A DNA stretch of 64,000 nucleotides from Tieghemostelium lacteum (GCA_001606155.1 LODT01000022.1:806001-870000), one strand, 5' to 3'; numbered from the stretch's first letter, positions 1 to 12,684 are shown. The notes: generated from the sequence alone by a model not told the origin. Numbers and translations: made by a program.

Positions 1-1779
1 TACCAGCACCATTGGCACCTAGAAGACCTAGAACCTCTCCTTTTTTGATATTCAAATAGAGGTTATCCAAAGCTGGTTTATCACGATTTGGATATCTCTT
101 GCTAAGACCTTTAATGAGTATATTAGTTTGTTGTGGATCAAATCTACCTTCTTTTATCATATTCATTTCCTCAATAACATCTTCATCCAAAGGCTCTTCT
201 TCGACATCACCATCCTTTTGATCGCTGTTGTTATTGTTCTTAGATAATAATGAATCAGTTTCTTTTCCAGTATCATTATCATTGTCAATAATAGACTTTG
301 TAGGTTGTGATTTGAATTTATCTCTGAGGTTTTGTAAGAAATATAATGGATGTTTAGGTACACCAAATTCCTTTGGAAGAACTTGGTCAAGGTACATGGA
401 AAGTACTAATAATACAACAGTGTCTACAAATAACCACATTATACATCTAGATGGTTCGAATGACCATGGGAAATCAGCTAGAGTTCTTGGACACATTTGT
501 AAACCACAAAGTGCAGAAACAATTGAAAAACCACGATAGAATGCAAATGGTGGGTACCAATAATAGAAAAATGGGGGTGATTGATTTTCAAATAATTGGT
601 ATCCGAGAATTAAATTTACAACCACACTAATGATAACCAAAAAGTAGGTAAATATAGTTGCAGTTCTAGTTCTTTGGAATAGTGTACTTAAAAAGAATGA
701 CAATGCAATTTGAGCATTACCCCATCCTGCCAATAACAGAAACATTGCAAAACCACTAGTTTCAGTGAACACTGCAAATCCAAAGATTAAAGATATACCA
801 ACTACTATAATCAATGCACATGTGTAAAGCATTAGATTGAATAGGTAGTTTACAATCCAGTAGTTTCTGATTTTCAAACCCATCATGAGACACATTTCTC
901 TGAGTCTTTCTTGTTTTTCTAAAACTATACTGTAGACATATAGAGGTAGAAGGAAACTTAGTGCAAATGGGTAGAATATAGATCCTAAAAGTGATCCCAT
1001 ATCGAGTGCAGGTGGATTTTGAGTGTATGGTAACTCTACACCACCAGCTAATAGTATTATAGTCTTATTGAATACATAGGACAGGAATGCACTTTCCAAT
1101 AGATTACTAGCGAATATATAAGTACTAGGATCAGTAATATTAGACAATTTGAAAAGTGGTTGAGTTTCAATGGCAATTTCATAGGAGAGTTTAGCTTGTT
1201 CCGGATCAAATTCATTAAAAGTCAATGCAGCAAATGGTAAATTTCTCAAAACTTCTTTGGGAATTCTAATACCTTTTCTTCTCATACTAATCAATTGTGT
1301 TTTCTGTGAGAGAATATCGTCCATCATAGATGTTCTACTTGAGAATTGCTCAGAATATGGCCAGAAATCTGTGGTATTAGGTTGTTGATACTGAGGTGAT
1401 TGTCCTAGTAAACCAGATCCAGAACCATTTATATAGCTAATACCAATATTTGGTATATTACTAGGATTGGTAAAATCAAATACATCACCTAAAGCCACAA
1501 AATCACCATCATCTATTGGTGGTATCAATGTACTAGACATTGTACTGAATTGATGTTTTACAAATATCTGTATGATACACAATAATATAACTAATACCAA
1601 TGGTATTGCAATCTGTAATCCTAAACTACATTTTTGACGTTTTAAAAATGTTGCATTCTTTAGAAACTGTTATCAACCATTTATATGTAGTTAGTTATTT
1701 AATTTATCATTGATAAGTTACTTTTAAAATGAAAATAACATACCATTGCTCTAAATTGATTAGATTGTCTTTCTTTCAT
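1..1779 (-). CDS. ABCA-family ABC transporter, N-terminal part (runs off left edge)
   Basis: Exons 1744..1779 and <1..1666, read on the minus strand, give 567 residues before the edge. The protein begins MKERQSNQFRAM, then a first membrane helix (IAIPLVLVILLCIIQIF), a large luminal/extracellular loop, a cluster of about six membrane segments, the juxtamembrane sequence LPKEFGVPKHPLYFLQ and the start of the nucleotide-binding domain. The last residues visible, GLLGANGAG, are the Walker A motif. This is the architecture of half-size ABCA transporters, which flip or export lipids; dictyostelids carry many. The 77-bp intron starts GTATGT and ends ACAG. The gene is divergent from the ABCA gene at 2176, suggesting an old tandem/inverted family cluster (inference). 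The substrate cannot be told. Family call is firm; the rest of the NBD lies outside the window. Confidence 0.93.
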
Positions 1780-2175
1780 TTTATTGTCTTGTTATTATAA
1801 TCTCTCTTTTTAACAAGAAATTATAAAATGATAAAAGAAAATATCTAAAAAAAGTTTCTTTTTATTTATTTTAAAAAAATTAGTTAAATTGAATGATAGG
1901 TAATTGTTATCCTTCTTTTCTAAAATTAATGTAAATATTATCAAATCAATAATGAGGTTATAAATGACATTAAATACCACCAGGGAAAAAATAAAATCTT
2001 GCTCAAGTAGATACATCAAAATTCTTCCGAAGATTTTTTCACATTCTGTGGTGGGTTATAAAATTTTAAAAAAGAAAAAAGAGATCTTTATTTTCAGTTT
2101 AGTTCTCATTTTTTAACTATTTGTTGTAATTGTATTAGATATATTGTCTTTACAATACTGTTTAAATAGTAAAAT
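1780..2175. promoter_or_regulatory. Shared divergent promoter region of two ABCA genes
   Basis: A 396-bp AT-rich gap separates the start codons of the two ABCA genes, which point away from each other. It holds T- and A-runs typical of dictyostelid promoters. I see no convincing coding sequence in it; a short open frame on the minus strand at 1810-2019 has no protein-like composition. Confidence 0.5.
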
Positions 2176-4823
2176 ATGAGTAAATTAAAAGTAGTTCTAT
2201 TACAAATAAAACTACTTTTAAAAAAGAATGTATTAGTAGCATGGAGATCATGGTTAGCAACCTTATTGGAATTGCTCTCACCTGTATTTTTCATTTTGGT
2301 TTTATTTATAATCACAAAAGCTCCTACTCCTCAGGGTATGTTTAAACATTATACATAATATCACTCAAGAGTGCTTTTTTTTGAAATTTTAAGAATTCTT
2401 AAGAATTTTGTTTATTAATTGAAATCTTTGGTACAGCTGATGTTACAACATCACTACAGAGTCAATCACTACCTGCATGCACTGGATACAGTGAAGGTAG
2501 ATGTTTTAATATTTTATTTGCGCCTATTAATTCATCTATAACAGTTGCATTAATGAAATTGGTTGGTCAATTAAATGATCCTCCTATACCTTATTTGACA
2601 GTAACAGATTACTCATTGAATAGTACTCAGAATCAGATTGGTGGTATTATAGGTTTTGAAAATTCAAAACAGATTTATGATTTTGTAGCATTGCATCCTA
2701 ATATAACTCAAGTTGGAATCAATGTTGAATTTATTCCATTTGATTTCACTGGTCAAGAACAATATAAAGACGATCCATTGATACATATTAGTAACCCAAT
2801 ATTATTTGGTTATGATATTCTTTGGAATGCTACATGTCCAAATTTCTTAGGAGGTTGCACAGACTATGCACTACCAATGAATGTTGTATTGCAAAAAGCA
2901 ATTAACGCATTTCAAGCTAACCAAACTAGTGGATTCGAAGGTATTATACCAGAAATTAGTATTTCAACTACAGTTTTCCCTCTCTATGAAGGGTCACAGA
3001 ACCCCAATGGTTGCTTGTTCTTTTACTGCGGTTCAATGATTTCCTTCATTTTTGTACTCTACAAGATCTCTTATGAGAAGGAAAAGAAACTCAAGCAGGG
3101 TATGGTTATGATGGGTCTTTCAGAGACTGCATATTGGATCAGTTGGTTTATTACATGTGTTATTGTAAATATCCTTTTATCACTAATCACTATTGCCATA
3201 GGATCAGCATGTCAATTTGATTTCTTCCTCAGTACCAACTTTTTTGCAAATTTTTTCCTATTCTTTTTGTTCACCACTTCCATGACTTTAGTTGCCTTTT
3301 TCATCTTGGCATTCATCAGTACAACTAAAGCTGCTATTGGTATTGGTATGGCTATCTTTATAGTTGGTAGTATATTCCAAATGATTTTCTCATTACTTGG
3401 TGCTATCATATTCCAGATTATCTACGAAACCAACAGTACCGCTGCAAAGATTGCTAGAATTTGTTTATTTCCATTCCCAATGTTCCATTTCTCCAAAGCC
3501 ATTACAGATATAAATGTATTTGCCCAAACTTATCAATATACAGGTGAAGGATTCAAATGGTCAGATTTGAAATTGAATCTAAATACCCCAGGATCGACAG
3601 CTGATATCACAGAGACTTATCTATCTTTTGTCTATATGGTTGTATTAATATTTGCCTATGGTTTGGCAGCATGGTATTTTGATCATGTTATTCCAGGTAA
3701 TGATGGAAACACATATCCACCATACTTTTTCTTGATGCCTTCTTATTGGGGTTTAAGTAGAAAAAGACCAGTTTTTAAGGAACCACCTCCAACTCAAGAT
3801 AATGATATTAAAGAGTCTATAGAGAGAGCTAATGATCCAAATAACAAATCAGCAGTTGTTCTCAGAGGTATTTCTAAACTTTACAGAAATATTTTCAATA
3901 GTAAAAAGAATGTTCAAGCTGTAAACTATCTTTCATTGTCTATTGATGAGGGTACTGTTTTATGTCTACTTGGTCACAATGGGTCAGGTAAATCAACAAC
4001 TATTGGTATGTTAACAGGTTTAATTTCTCCAACTACTGGTGATGCATTGATCTACGGACACTCTATTCTCAATGAAATTCATCAAGTTAGAAAAATGACT
4101 TCAGTATGTCCCCAACATGATATTTTGTTTATGGAATTGACAGTTACTGAACATTTACAATTGTTTTGTGAACTTAAAGGTATACCAGCAAATGAGATCA
4201 AACATGTTATTGATCATCAGATATCTGCTGTAAAGTTAAAGAAGTTCACTCAAAATAAGGCCTCTGAGTTATCAGGTGGTCAAAGACGTCGTTTATCCAT
4301 TGCCATTGCATGTATTGGTGATCCAAAGATTATCTATCTTGATGAACCAACTTCAGGATGTGACAGTGCCTCCAAGAGACATATTTGGAATCTCATTAAA
4401 GAGGTTAAGAAAGATCGTGTAGTTTTACTTACCAGTCACTATTTGGATGAGGTAGAAGTACTTTCAGATAAGATTGTAATCATGTCACATGGACAAGTGA
4501 TGGCAAGTGGTAATTCATTGCAACTTAAAAGCAAATATGCCGATGGTTATTCAGTTAATATAATTGCAACTTCAATGGAAACCATTCCACATATTAAAGA
4601 TTTTATTTCCAAATTGTTACCATCCTCTAGAGTCCTAAGTGAAAATGCAACATTTATTTCCTTTGGATTCCCTCTCAATACACCTCCAGATGTATTAATT
4701 TCATTTTTCCAAAATCTTGAAAAAATGTCAACATCAGAATCACCAATCTTCAGAGATTGGGGTGTAACACATTCAACTCTAGATGAATGTTTCCTAAAAG
4801 TTACAAAACTAAAAATTCAATAA
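2176..4823 (+). CDS. ABCA-family half-size ABC transporter
   Basis: Exons 2176..2335 and 2437..4823 join in frame (intron GTATGT...ACAG) to give 848 residues. There is one N-terminal membrane helix (ELLSPVFFILVLFIITKA), an extracytoplasmic loop of about 220 residues, a cluster of five or six membrane helices (about residues 265-470), then one ATP-binding domain. All NBD motifs are present: Walker A GHNGSGKST, Q-loop VCPQHDILF, signature LSGGQRRRLSIA, Walker B IIYLDEPTSGCD and the H-loop LLTSHYLDE. The length and order fit the half-size ABCA transporters of dictyostelids, which probably dimerise to move lipid. It sits divergently from a relative at 1..1779. The Walker B region reads SGCD rather than the common SGMD. 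Substrate and membrane location are unknown. Confidence 0.95.
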
Positions 4824-4908
4824 ATTTAAACCATATTGGTTAACCATATATAATTTTATTAAACAATTTAAATTTGATCAATTTTTATAAAAATCTCAAT
4901 TGTGTTAA

Positions 4909-6609
4909 ATGATTGCATTACCAAAAATAATTATAAAACAAATTATAAATGAATACTGGTTTATAGATAGAGATCAAAAATCATGTAACTACTATAGATA
5001 TAAAATCTTACAATTGTCATTAGTTAGTAAGGATTGGTTATCTATAGTAAAAACAAGTACATTGTATGATATTGAATTGAAAAGAGATACACAAGTAGAT
5101 TGGTTATTGAATCATAAACTTCATTTCTCAAACATTAATGCTCGTAAGGTTGTAGAAGATTATGAACAGGAAATAGACTTTAGTAATTCTGAGAGTTTTA
5201 GTCAAGATATCGTTTTAACAAAATTGGATGTGATGATTGATAACTGTATAAAAATAGTAGAGTTAGTGAATAGAGATCTATCCATTGAAGATCATAAACA
5301 ATTTAAAGTTACCGACAGAAATGAAGTACACCATAATTTAAAGCATTTTATTAGATTATTAGAAAATCAATTGTTTCTTGATGTGGGTTGGAACCTAGAT
5401 AAAGTTGATAGATTCTTTAAACTCTATTTGGAATATAACCAATCTCATTCACTTAATACACTAGAACTGCATATTAATAGTAACCTAACTACAGAATTTT
5501 GGGATCTATTGAATAAATATCAGGTTACTAGAATTAATATGTTTATCAATCTCTATGTCGGACAATTTGTCCCTGGTCCCTTACTTAAACATGTTACTTT
5601 CAATGGTATTATGACCCAAGTATACTATGAAATATTACTGCTAAATTGTAAATCTATGGAATATCTACGATTGGATCACAAAAATCCTTGGTCTTTGGAT
5701 ATTCCCCTCATCGATTTAATTCATTCACTTCTAATGACTCATCAATCTCTAAAAACTTTTATTTCAACTGGAGAGATATCTATAAACTATCAAAAATTTA
5801 TTACCTATCTAAATATGAATAACACCATTGAGTATATTGATGTTAAACCTACTCTTTCAGATTTTGATATCACAGTGGATATCAATTCACAAGATAGAAT
5901 TAATAATTCCTCTCTTAGAAAACTAATTTGTAAATCACCAATTGCTGCTCTATGGGATTTTCCATCTAAACTACAATGTATTGGAATATACAAGTGTAAT
6001 ATAAAATATATAGATCTTAGCCAACATTTACATTTAGAATCTCTAAGTGTTAGCTGTAAATTAGATGTAGATATATTATGTCATATAGTTGGCTTGAATA
6101 ATCCAAATCTAAGAAAACTTGAACTAATAGATGAAGATAGAAAACTACATTCAATTATTAGATTTAAGCCACTTTTAAAAGCTTTTAAATTGAATACTCG
6201 TATAGAACATCTAACTTTCAATTTCAAAATTGAAGGTTTTATAGAATCTTTAATTAAACTGAATCACCCAACTATTAAATATCTAAAAGCTGTTGTGATA
6301 TCGATGGATTTTGTAAAAGCACTCTCTGAGAATACTTCACTGGAGCATGTAGAAATAGAAGCAGCTGAATACAAGGATACGGAAGGCAAAAGAGATTTTA
6401 ATAACTTTTTTACAGTAATAATGAAAAATCAAACATTATTATCTTATAAGTATCATTATTCTTTATCACTGTATCTAAGATATACTAATATAGAACAACA
6501 ACTAATGACTAAGTATTACCAAACACACCCCAATCCAATATCACCATCAAAAATTCAATTTGGTGACACATGGGTTCCTGATCTATGGGATTATGCCTAT
6601 CAACTATGA
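4909..6609 (+). CDS. F-box/LRR-like protein of unknown function
   Basis: One exon encodes 566 residues, starting 85 bp after the upstream ABCA stop, with an AAATG start context. The first 60 residues (LPKIIIKQIINEYW ... LSLVSKDWLSIVK) resemble a divergent F-box: a short helical module followed by the VSKxW element. The rest is a series of leucine/isoleucine-rich segments with an LxxLxL feel (for example LESLSVSC and LRKLELI), like degenerate leucine-rich repeats. F-box proteins of this layout serve as substrate receptors of SCF ubiquitin ligases; dictyostelids have large, fast-evolving sets. No catalytic motif is visible. Codon use is AT-rich and slack, suggesting low expression. The F-box assignment is inference from a short motif and could be wrong. 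Confidence 0.7.
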   Translation: MIALPKIIIKQIINEYWFIDRDQKSCNYYRYKILQLSLVSKDWLSIVKTSTLYDIELKRDTQVDWLLNHKLHFSNINARKVVEDYEQEIDFSNSESFSQDIVLTKLDVMIDNCIKIVELVNRDLSIEDHKQFKVTDRNEVHHNLKHFIRLLENQLFLDVGWNLDKVDRFFKLYLEYNQSHSLNTLELHINSNLTTEFWDLLNKYQVTRINMFINLYVGQFVPGPLLKHVTFNGIMTQVYYEILLLNCKSMEYLRLDHKNPWSLDIPLIDLIHSLLMTHQSLKTFISTGEISINYQKFITYLNMNNTIEYIDVKPTLSDFDITVDINSQDRINNSSLRKLICKSPIAALWDFPSKLQCIGIYKCNIKYIDLSQHLHLESLSVSCKLDVDILCHIVGLNNPNLRKLELIDEDRKLHSIIRFKPLLKAFKLNTRIEHLTFNFKIEGFIESLIKLNHPTIKYLKAVVISMDFVKALSENTSLEHVEIEAAEYKDTEGKRDFNNFFTVIMKNQTLLSYKYHYSLSLYLRYTNIEQQLMTKYYQTHPNPISPSKIQFGDTWVPDLWDYAYQL

Positions 6610-6781
6610 AACCAACATTACATCATTTTAATAATAACCAATAACTTTTATTATAATTAATATTATTAGTTTTAATCTGTATAGAATATTGAATAGTTGA
6701 AACAATTTCATTTCACATTTCCAAAAGAAATAATAAATTAATATTATTTTTATATTGTTATGTATATTGTTTTTTAATTAA

Positions 6782-8273
6782 TTAAATATCTGAAGTTGTT
6801 GTAGTTGAAGTTGTTGTTGTTGTTGTTTCATCAACTTTATTCTTTTTCTCAACAGAACCAGTTGAAAAGGATAAGGAAGGATCACCACCACTCATCAGGT
6901 CTTCTAAAGTTCTTTTTTTAGTTGTTGCTGCATTTTTACTGGTTGCCATTGTATTAGGTCTCTGAGCAGCACCTCCTTTTGCACGTTTACCAACAACACC
7001 CAAATGATTGACTTTAGGTGGTGAGGTGGTGGTACTACTACCACTCTGGTTTGCTGAACCTACATTTATGGAAGTTTGAATAGTTTGTGGTTGTGTCATC
7101 TCATGAATAAATGCCTTTGGAACTGGTTCATGAGATGTATCAATAGGGATGACTTCATCCAATCTCTGTTGGAGATCAACAACCACAGCTTTGATATCTT
7201 GTATAGTCTCTTCAGGTGGATTGGGAAGTGCTGTAAGATTATTTAGTTCTTTAGTGAGATATTCAATAGATTTTCTATAGTGTACTTCTGCAATTGGTGG
7301 TTTGTTATTCAAATGATTTACTAATGCTATAAAATAATGAATTTCAGAGATGGCTCTGAGATCTTGTTCTTGTTGTTTCATTTTAATATCTAAAGCTTGA
7401 TTATACTCTTGCATTGCTTGATCAAATTTCTCAGAATCCAAACAGAGGTTACCAATTGAAACATAAACATCAGCAAGTCCATTCTCAACTTTAATTGTTC
7501 TATTTGCTTCCTTTTCATAGATTACTCTAGCTAACTCCAAAACATCCCATGCAAGCTCTATAGGATCATCTTCTTTTTGTTTCTTTTTCTTTTTCAGTTT
7601 ATCTTTATTACTATCATCTTCCTCTTCACTGTTTTCATCATCCTCTTCACCATCAACTTCCTGATTAGTTAAATCTGGTGCTTCTTCTTGAATATTATTT
7701 GAATCCTCTTCTTCGTCATCGCCTTGTGCTACACTTTTTAATTGTCCACCCAAAACACTCATAAATGCATCTGCTTGATCAGTCTTAAATTGCATCAATA
7801 ATGTATTTCCATATTTATAATAAAGGTCTGCTATTTTAAGTGACATTTCACCATAAACTTTTGATCTAATTTTAAAATCCAATAGTCTAAGTATATCCTA
7901 TCTCAAAACTTTCTCATTTTTCTATTAATACCTACAATTCACGTAATGCCTCTCCATACAACATAACAGAAAGTGGGTAATCCTTTTCTTTATTTGCAAC
8001 ATCAGCTGCAAATTCTTTACCTCTTGCATTTTTTACTTGTTCAATCTCTACATTGGATAATTTACTAAAATCGTCTGAAATATTTTCACTATAGTCATTA
8101 TTTGGTGTAGTTGTATTTGATGTGGTACTACTTGTAGTAGTTGTTGTGGTTGTTGTAGTGGTTGTTGTAGTGGGTTTTTGTGGTGATGGAACGTCTTTAT
8201 ATAAATCACCTTCAATAGTTTCAATAGTTGGTTTATCGCTGTCTATTGAATAAGATATACTTTTATTATCCAT
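6782..8273 (-). CDS. NASP-like histone chaperone (SHNi-TPR)
   Basis: Exons 7936..8273 and 6782..7886 on the minus strand give 480 residues. The 49-bp intron uses a GTAGGT donor and TTAG acceptor; reading on instead meets TAG at once. The true ATG is at 8273 (MDNKSISYS). After a poly-Thr stretch the first TPR-like helix pair appears (KEFAADVANKEKDYPLSVM), then a Glu/Asp-rich acidic block (about residues 190-255) set inside the TPR array. The SHNi-TPR part follows (ELAWDVLELARVIYE, VYVSIGNLCLDSEKFDQAMQ, ALDIKMKQ, AISEIHYFIALVNHL). TPRs interrupted by an acidic stretch define the NASP/Sim3/Hif1 family, nuclear chaperones that bind H3-H4 and linker histone. The tail is Thr/Ser-rich with basic patches (VGKRAKGG) that could act as a nuclear signal. 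Confidence 0.9.
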
Positions 8274-8533
8274 AATATTACCAACTTGTTTTGTCACACA
8301 CCAAAGATAATAATAAACTATCTAAAATCGAAAATGAATTAAAAAAAAATTCTTTAATTAACTAACCCGCCAAAATTATCCCTTTCCTTTTTAATTATTT
8401 TTTTTTTTTTAAATTTGAAAAAGTGTGATCTAGACAGTTAGTATTCAATAACTATATTTGTTAATAATAATAGTTTATTTGTATAAATCTTTTATCAAAT
8501 TGATTGTAAATTATAAAAACAATCATACCAAAA

Positions 8534-11115
8534 ATGGAAACAGACCATGTTGAATCAAAATTTGCATATCTTCTCCAACCTATAAAAGATTTGGCAGATA
8601 ATTGGAATATAGATATTTCAAAAGAGTTGGATGAATATCTACAGGATTTATCTAATATTGAAATTACAGTTAATGCCAAATCACTAAATTTTGCGGAGGC
8701 AGCACTCCTCATTCAAGGATCAGCAGTTATTTATTCAAAAAAAGTAGAATACCTCTATAATTTAATCTATCAAACTATGGAGTTTTTAAATAAAAAGTAT
8801 GTTAAAGTCTCAACTGCATTCTCAATTATAGACACTGTGGAAATTTACCAATATTATATTAAATCTACTATAGAAAAAAAAGAGAAAACTCAACAGTGGA
8901 TGAAAATGGTAATGATAAAGATGCCAATTTTGATAGTAATGAACCTGAATTTCTACCATTGGATGATATTCAGGAAGCCAAAGATGCAGATATAGAAATG
9001 AATGAGGAAGATGAACATGTTAATATCAATACAGAGGAAGATGATGTTAATCTATCACATTCTGCAAGAAAACAGAGAAACAAACTAAAGAAACAACAAA
9101 ATAAAAAACAGAAACATGAAAAGAAGGATCATTTGGCATTGGGAAGAGGTGGAGTATCTATAGAGCTTATGGCAACCATGGCAAATGATTTAAATCTTCA
9201 AACAGAGTCAATTGAGGGTTCAGATATTAAGAAATCAGATTTCAAAATGAATACATTACAATTGGGTACTGGTGGTGCTCTATTATTTTCACGTGAAAAT
9301 CAAGCTAATCTTCTTATGCTTCCACCAACTTCAGAATTGGATAGTGAAACATCATCAATGAATGTAACTGAAAGTAATCTAAATCCTGCATTTGATATCA
9401 ATAATACCATAGGTGAAGGTATTGATCCTAATATTAATAATAATAATACAATTGGTGGTGCTGAAGTTAGTACTGTACCTGCACAAGGTCAAATAGGACA
9501 ATCATCAGAATCTGATGATGAAGATGACCATGGAGGTGATGGTGGCGGTGGTTTTGATATGGATTATGAATCATCAGATGATGAGAATAAACCTGATCTC
9601 AGCAGTAAGGTCATGAGCCCTGAAAAAGAAAAAGAAGAGGAAAAGAAGAAAAAGAAGAAAGCTAAAGAATCTATAAATCCTTGGGTGATGTTGGATGAGC
9701 ATGAAGAAGACAAGAGACTGGATAGACCACTGAAGAAGAATAAAACCTATCAGATTCCAGAGAGTCTATTGTCAAAGGATAAATCTCAGTCTAAGAAATC
9801 AGCAGTTGGTGTAAAGAATGCTGAGAACTCGATATACAAGGACGAACCTATATTTTCATTTGCCACTGAAAGTATTCCGCTCAGAGGCAGTTATTTTTCA
9901 GAATTTAAATATATCTATGATAAGGTTCAAACTATGCATAAGTCGACTATGCTCAAATCGACATTGAAAAAACAAAAAGATGGTGATGTTAATCAGTCTA
10001 GCGATATTGTAGATCAGAGATTGGATACAACATTAGCTGATCAAAGTTACTATCTGGATAACCATACACTGAATCAGACTAATCTTGATGAATTTGATAG
10101 ACATGCTCAAGAAGCTGAATTTAATGACATTGCATCAGACGATGAATTAGATAATGGAATGGGTATGGGTATGGATGGAGATGATTCTGATGTTGAATTA
10201 CCTGTAAATAATATAAATAATGAAAATGGAAATGCATTTGGCAACAATTATGAAGATGATCAATTTGAAGATGATAATAACTATAATCAAGATGGTATCT
10301 ATAGACCACCTAGTGGTATGGAAAATGTAGATATCTCAATGAACAATGTTGACGGTGCCTCTGCAAATAGACCAAACCGATTCGGTGAGACTACTAGTTA
10401 TGAGGCAATGGTAGAATTCTATGTTAAGGACTATATGCAATCTGCTGAACAGTACATTAAAGAATCTGCAATCATGCAGAGAATAAATGAATGGAATAGA
10501 AAAATCACACCAATTCTAGAGGACAGAAAGAATAAACCAGAATTCAATATGAAATCCTATAGTAAGAGTGTACTCAAAAATATGAAAACTGTGGCAACCA
10601 ATATCAAAGAGAATCCAAATGCCGATGATAAAGATCTAAAAATTAATCGTTCTGCTGTTCTAAAGTTCTCTGATATGATTAAAAATCAACCATCCTATGA
10701 AATCTGTAGACAATTCACATCATGTCTGCAATTGATAAATTATGGTAACATTCAGATTGTAAAAGATGGGAAGAATAACAGTGATTTTGGTTTCCATCTA
10801 TTATCTCTAGAAGACAAGTTCGAGAGAATTGACGATTTTGAATTACCATCAACCAAAAACTACACAACCAACCACCAGAAAGAGAACTACACAAATTTTG
10901 ATGAGATTGATAATGAAGTTGATCAATCTTTTGATCATAAAAATAATGATAATGATAGCGATGATGATAATGTACCAAAGAAAAAGAAAACAACAAAGAG
11001 AAAAGAAATATTAGAAGATGAAAATTCATCTAGTGAAAATGAAGAGAAATCACCTCCAAAAAAACCAACAACAACAAAACAAACTAAAAAATCAAAAATA
11101 AAACCTAAAAAATAA
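8534..11115 (+). CDS. ncaph2: Condensin II complex subunit H2 (kleisin CAP-H2)
   Basis: Exons 8534..8796 and 8874..11115 join (GTATGT...ATAG) as NKK|KKREN, giving 834 residues. The N-terminus (FAYLLQPIKDLADNWNIDIS ... NFAEAALLIQGSA ... VYSKKVEYLYNLIYQ, with small differences) is the conserved CAP-H2 N-terminal domain that contacts the SMC2 neck. EFLPLDDI follows the junction, as in animal CAP-H2. The centre is acidic and Asn-rich. Near residues 620-690 the block YEAMVEFYVKDYMQSAEQ, with WNRKITPILEDR, matches the C-terminal winged-helix kleisin end that binds SMC4. The protein closes the condensin II ring, which shapes mitotic chromosomes. The C-terminus is Lys/Ser-rich and low in complexity. 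It is divergent from the NASP gene (260-bp gap). Confidence 0.93.
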
Positions 11116-11266
11116 TTCAAAATATATATTATTTTATTATAATGTATTATTAGAATTATTTAATTATTTAAAATAATTAATATTTTTTTTTTATTTTAGA
11201 TTTTTTATTTAAGGAAAAGTCTTTATATTTACAAATTTCTAATGAAAGAGTAAAGTGAATTATATT

Positions 11267-12163
11267 TTAGGAATCTTGAATTAATGGTTTAGATTCCTCA
11301 ATAAATTGGGATTCTTTATCTTTTTGATAACATGATTGATCAACAGTTGGTTGTAGGATAACAGTTGGGTCTACATATGGTGGATCTTGACTGGTAATGG
11401 TAATTTCATAGAGATCATCATCAATAGCAATTAATTGAGGATGGGTAGTTTCATTGTTATTTTCAGATTCCATGTCATGATCTTTAATTAAAATCTCATT
11501 GTGAATGTGTAATTTATTAACCCAGTAGATTTGAATGAAAATGGAGTTGGTAAAGAGTGATGTCATTAATAACAATAGAACAAATACTGCTTGAACATTT
11601 ACAATGGAATCTTGCCAGTTGTATAAGAATGCAACTGAATATAAAGGATTTGGGAAACCAACTCTAAGGAATGCATCAATTCCAAAGGTAATCATCCAAC
11701 TTCCATAGAAAGAGGTTGCGAATAAAAGTGCAATCTCTGGGAAGGTAACAAATGTTGCTGGAATTAGACCCAACAGGATATAGGTTACAATTTGACCAAA
11801 AGTTCCCATTTGTGAAACACCCATCATTGTTATCATACTGCTAGCAGTTAATATAGACAAGAGACCAACACCAAATCTCTTATAGTATACACAACAGAAA
11901 CATAAAACCAAACTGATAAAGAATGATATAATTGCATTGGCAACCATATCAAATTTAAAATAGAGAATGATAAAATAGCTAATAAAACTTCCAAGACCAC
12001 TACCAAAAATTCCCAAAACTGAATGTCTGAACTTAAATCCGAATAATACCGATAAAGTTCCAAAAATGATGCACAGTATACCAACTATTTCATTGGATAA
12101 AAATGAACATATTTCATTAGGGTCCCCTCCTCCTGAATGTGATGTAGTATGATGGTGTTTCAT
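11267..12163 (-). CDS. Multi-pass membrane protein, TMEM198/DUF4203-like
   Basis: One exon encodes 298 residues. After a short His-rich N-terminus there are about seven hydrophobic segments between residues 20 and 215 (EIVGILCIIFGTLSVLFGF, GLGSFISYFIILYF, AIISFFISLVLCFCCVYY, LLSILTASSMITMMG, IVTYILLGLIPATFV, IALLFATSFYGSWMITF, VFVLLLLMTSLFTNSIF). The rest is a hydrophilic acidic tail. Small residues spaced along the helices (GxxxG-like GIFGSGLGSF) and the layout recall the TMEM198/TM7S3 domain (DUF4203). Function in dictyostelids is not known to me. The gene is convergent with CAP-H2 (151-bp gap). Topology is prediction by eye and the family call is moderate. Confidence 0.75.
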   Translation of the reverse strand: MKHHHTTSHSGGGDPNEICSFLSNEIVGILCIIFGTLSVLFGFKFRHSVLGIFGSGLGSFISYFIILYFKFDMVANAIISFFISLVLCFCCVYYKRFGVGLLSILTASSMITMMGVSQMGTFGQIVTYILLGLIPATFVTFPEIALLFATSFYGSWMITFGIDAFLRVGFPNPLYSVAFLYNWQDSIVNVQAVFVLLLLMTSLFTNSIFIQIYWVNKLHIHNEILIKDHDMESENNNETTHPQLIAIDDDLYEITITSQDPPYVDPTVILQPTVDQSCYQKDKESQFIEESKPLIQDS

Positions 12164-12684
12164 TTCTTTCTATTATTTAAATAAATAAATATATCTTTCC
12201 TCTGTACCCTCTATCCAAATGAATATTACTATTGTGAAGAATAAATAAAATATTATTTTAATATTAATATTAAAAAAAAATTAGAATGTGTTTAAAATAG
12301 AATCAAACAGATATATAAATGTTTATAGTACCCCCACCTTCATATAAAATTGATTTAATTTTTTAAACACATTAAATTTTTGCACTGTGGTATGTTTAAA
12401 CATACTAAATTACACATTTGGTAAAAAAAAATTTGATCCACACTATATGAAGTGTTTATTAGAATTACGTGAATATTATAAATTTGTTTTTTTTTATTAT
12501 TTCAACTAATTGTACATTGATTAATCACTTTGAATACTATTGCATTTTAGTATTTAATTTAAATATTATTTTTGTAACACTGTTTTTTTTATAAATATAA
12601 ATATATGAAATGATTTTATATAAATTATTAAATAAGGTTATGATAGGAGGGAGGTATGTAATAGTGTCTATTATTATAATATTA
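12164..12684. other. Intergenic AT-rich region with a 16-bp perfect palindrome
   Basis: This 521-bp stretch between the start of the membrane protein and the end of the homeobox gene has no supported coding region. It contains GTATGTTTAAACATAC at 12390-12405, a perfect 16-bp palindrome, and long T/A runs. Confidence 0.5.

Noticed and set aside
440-470. GGTTCGAATGACC looks like a tRNA B box
   Set aside because: It lies inside the coding sequence of the ABCA gene and has no A box or acceptor stem around it.
1810-2019. 69-codon minus-strand ORF between the ABCA genes
   Set aside because: Repetitive Ile/Leu/Phe composition and promoter location; no sign of a real gene.
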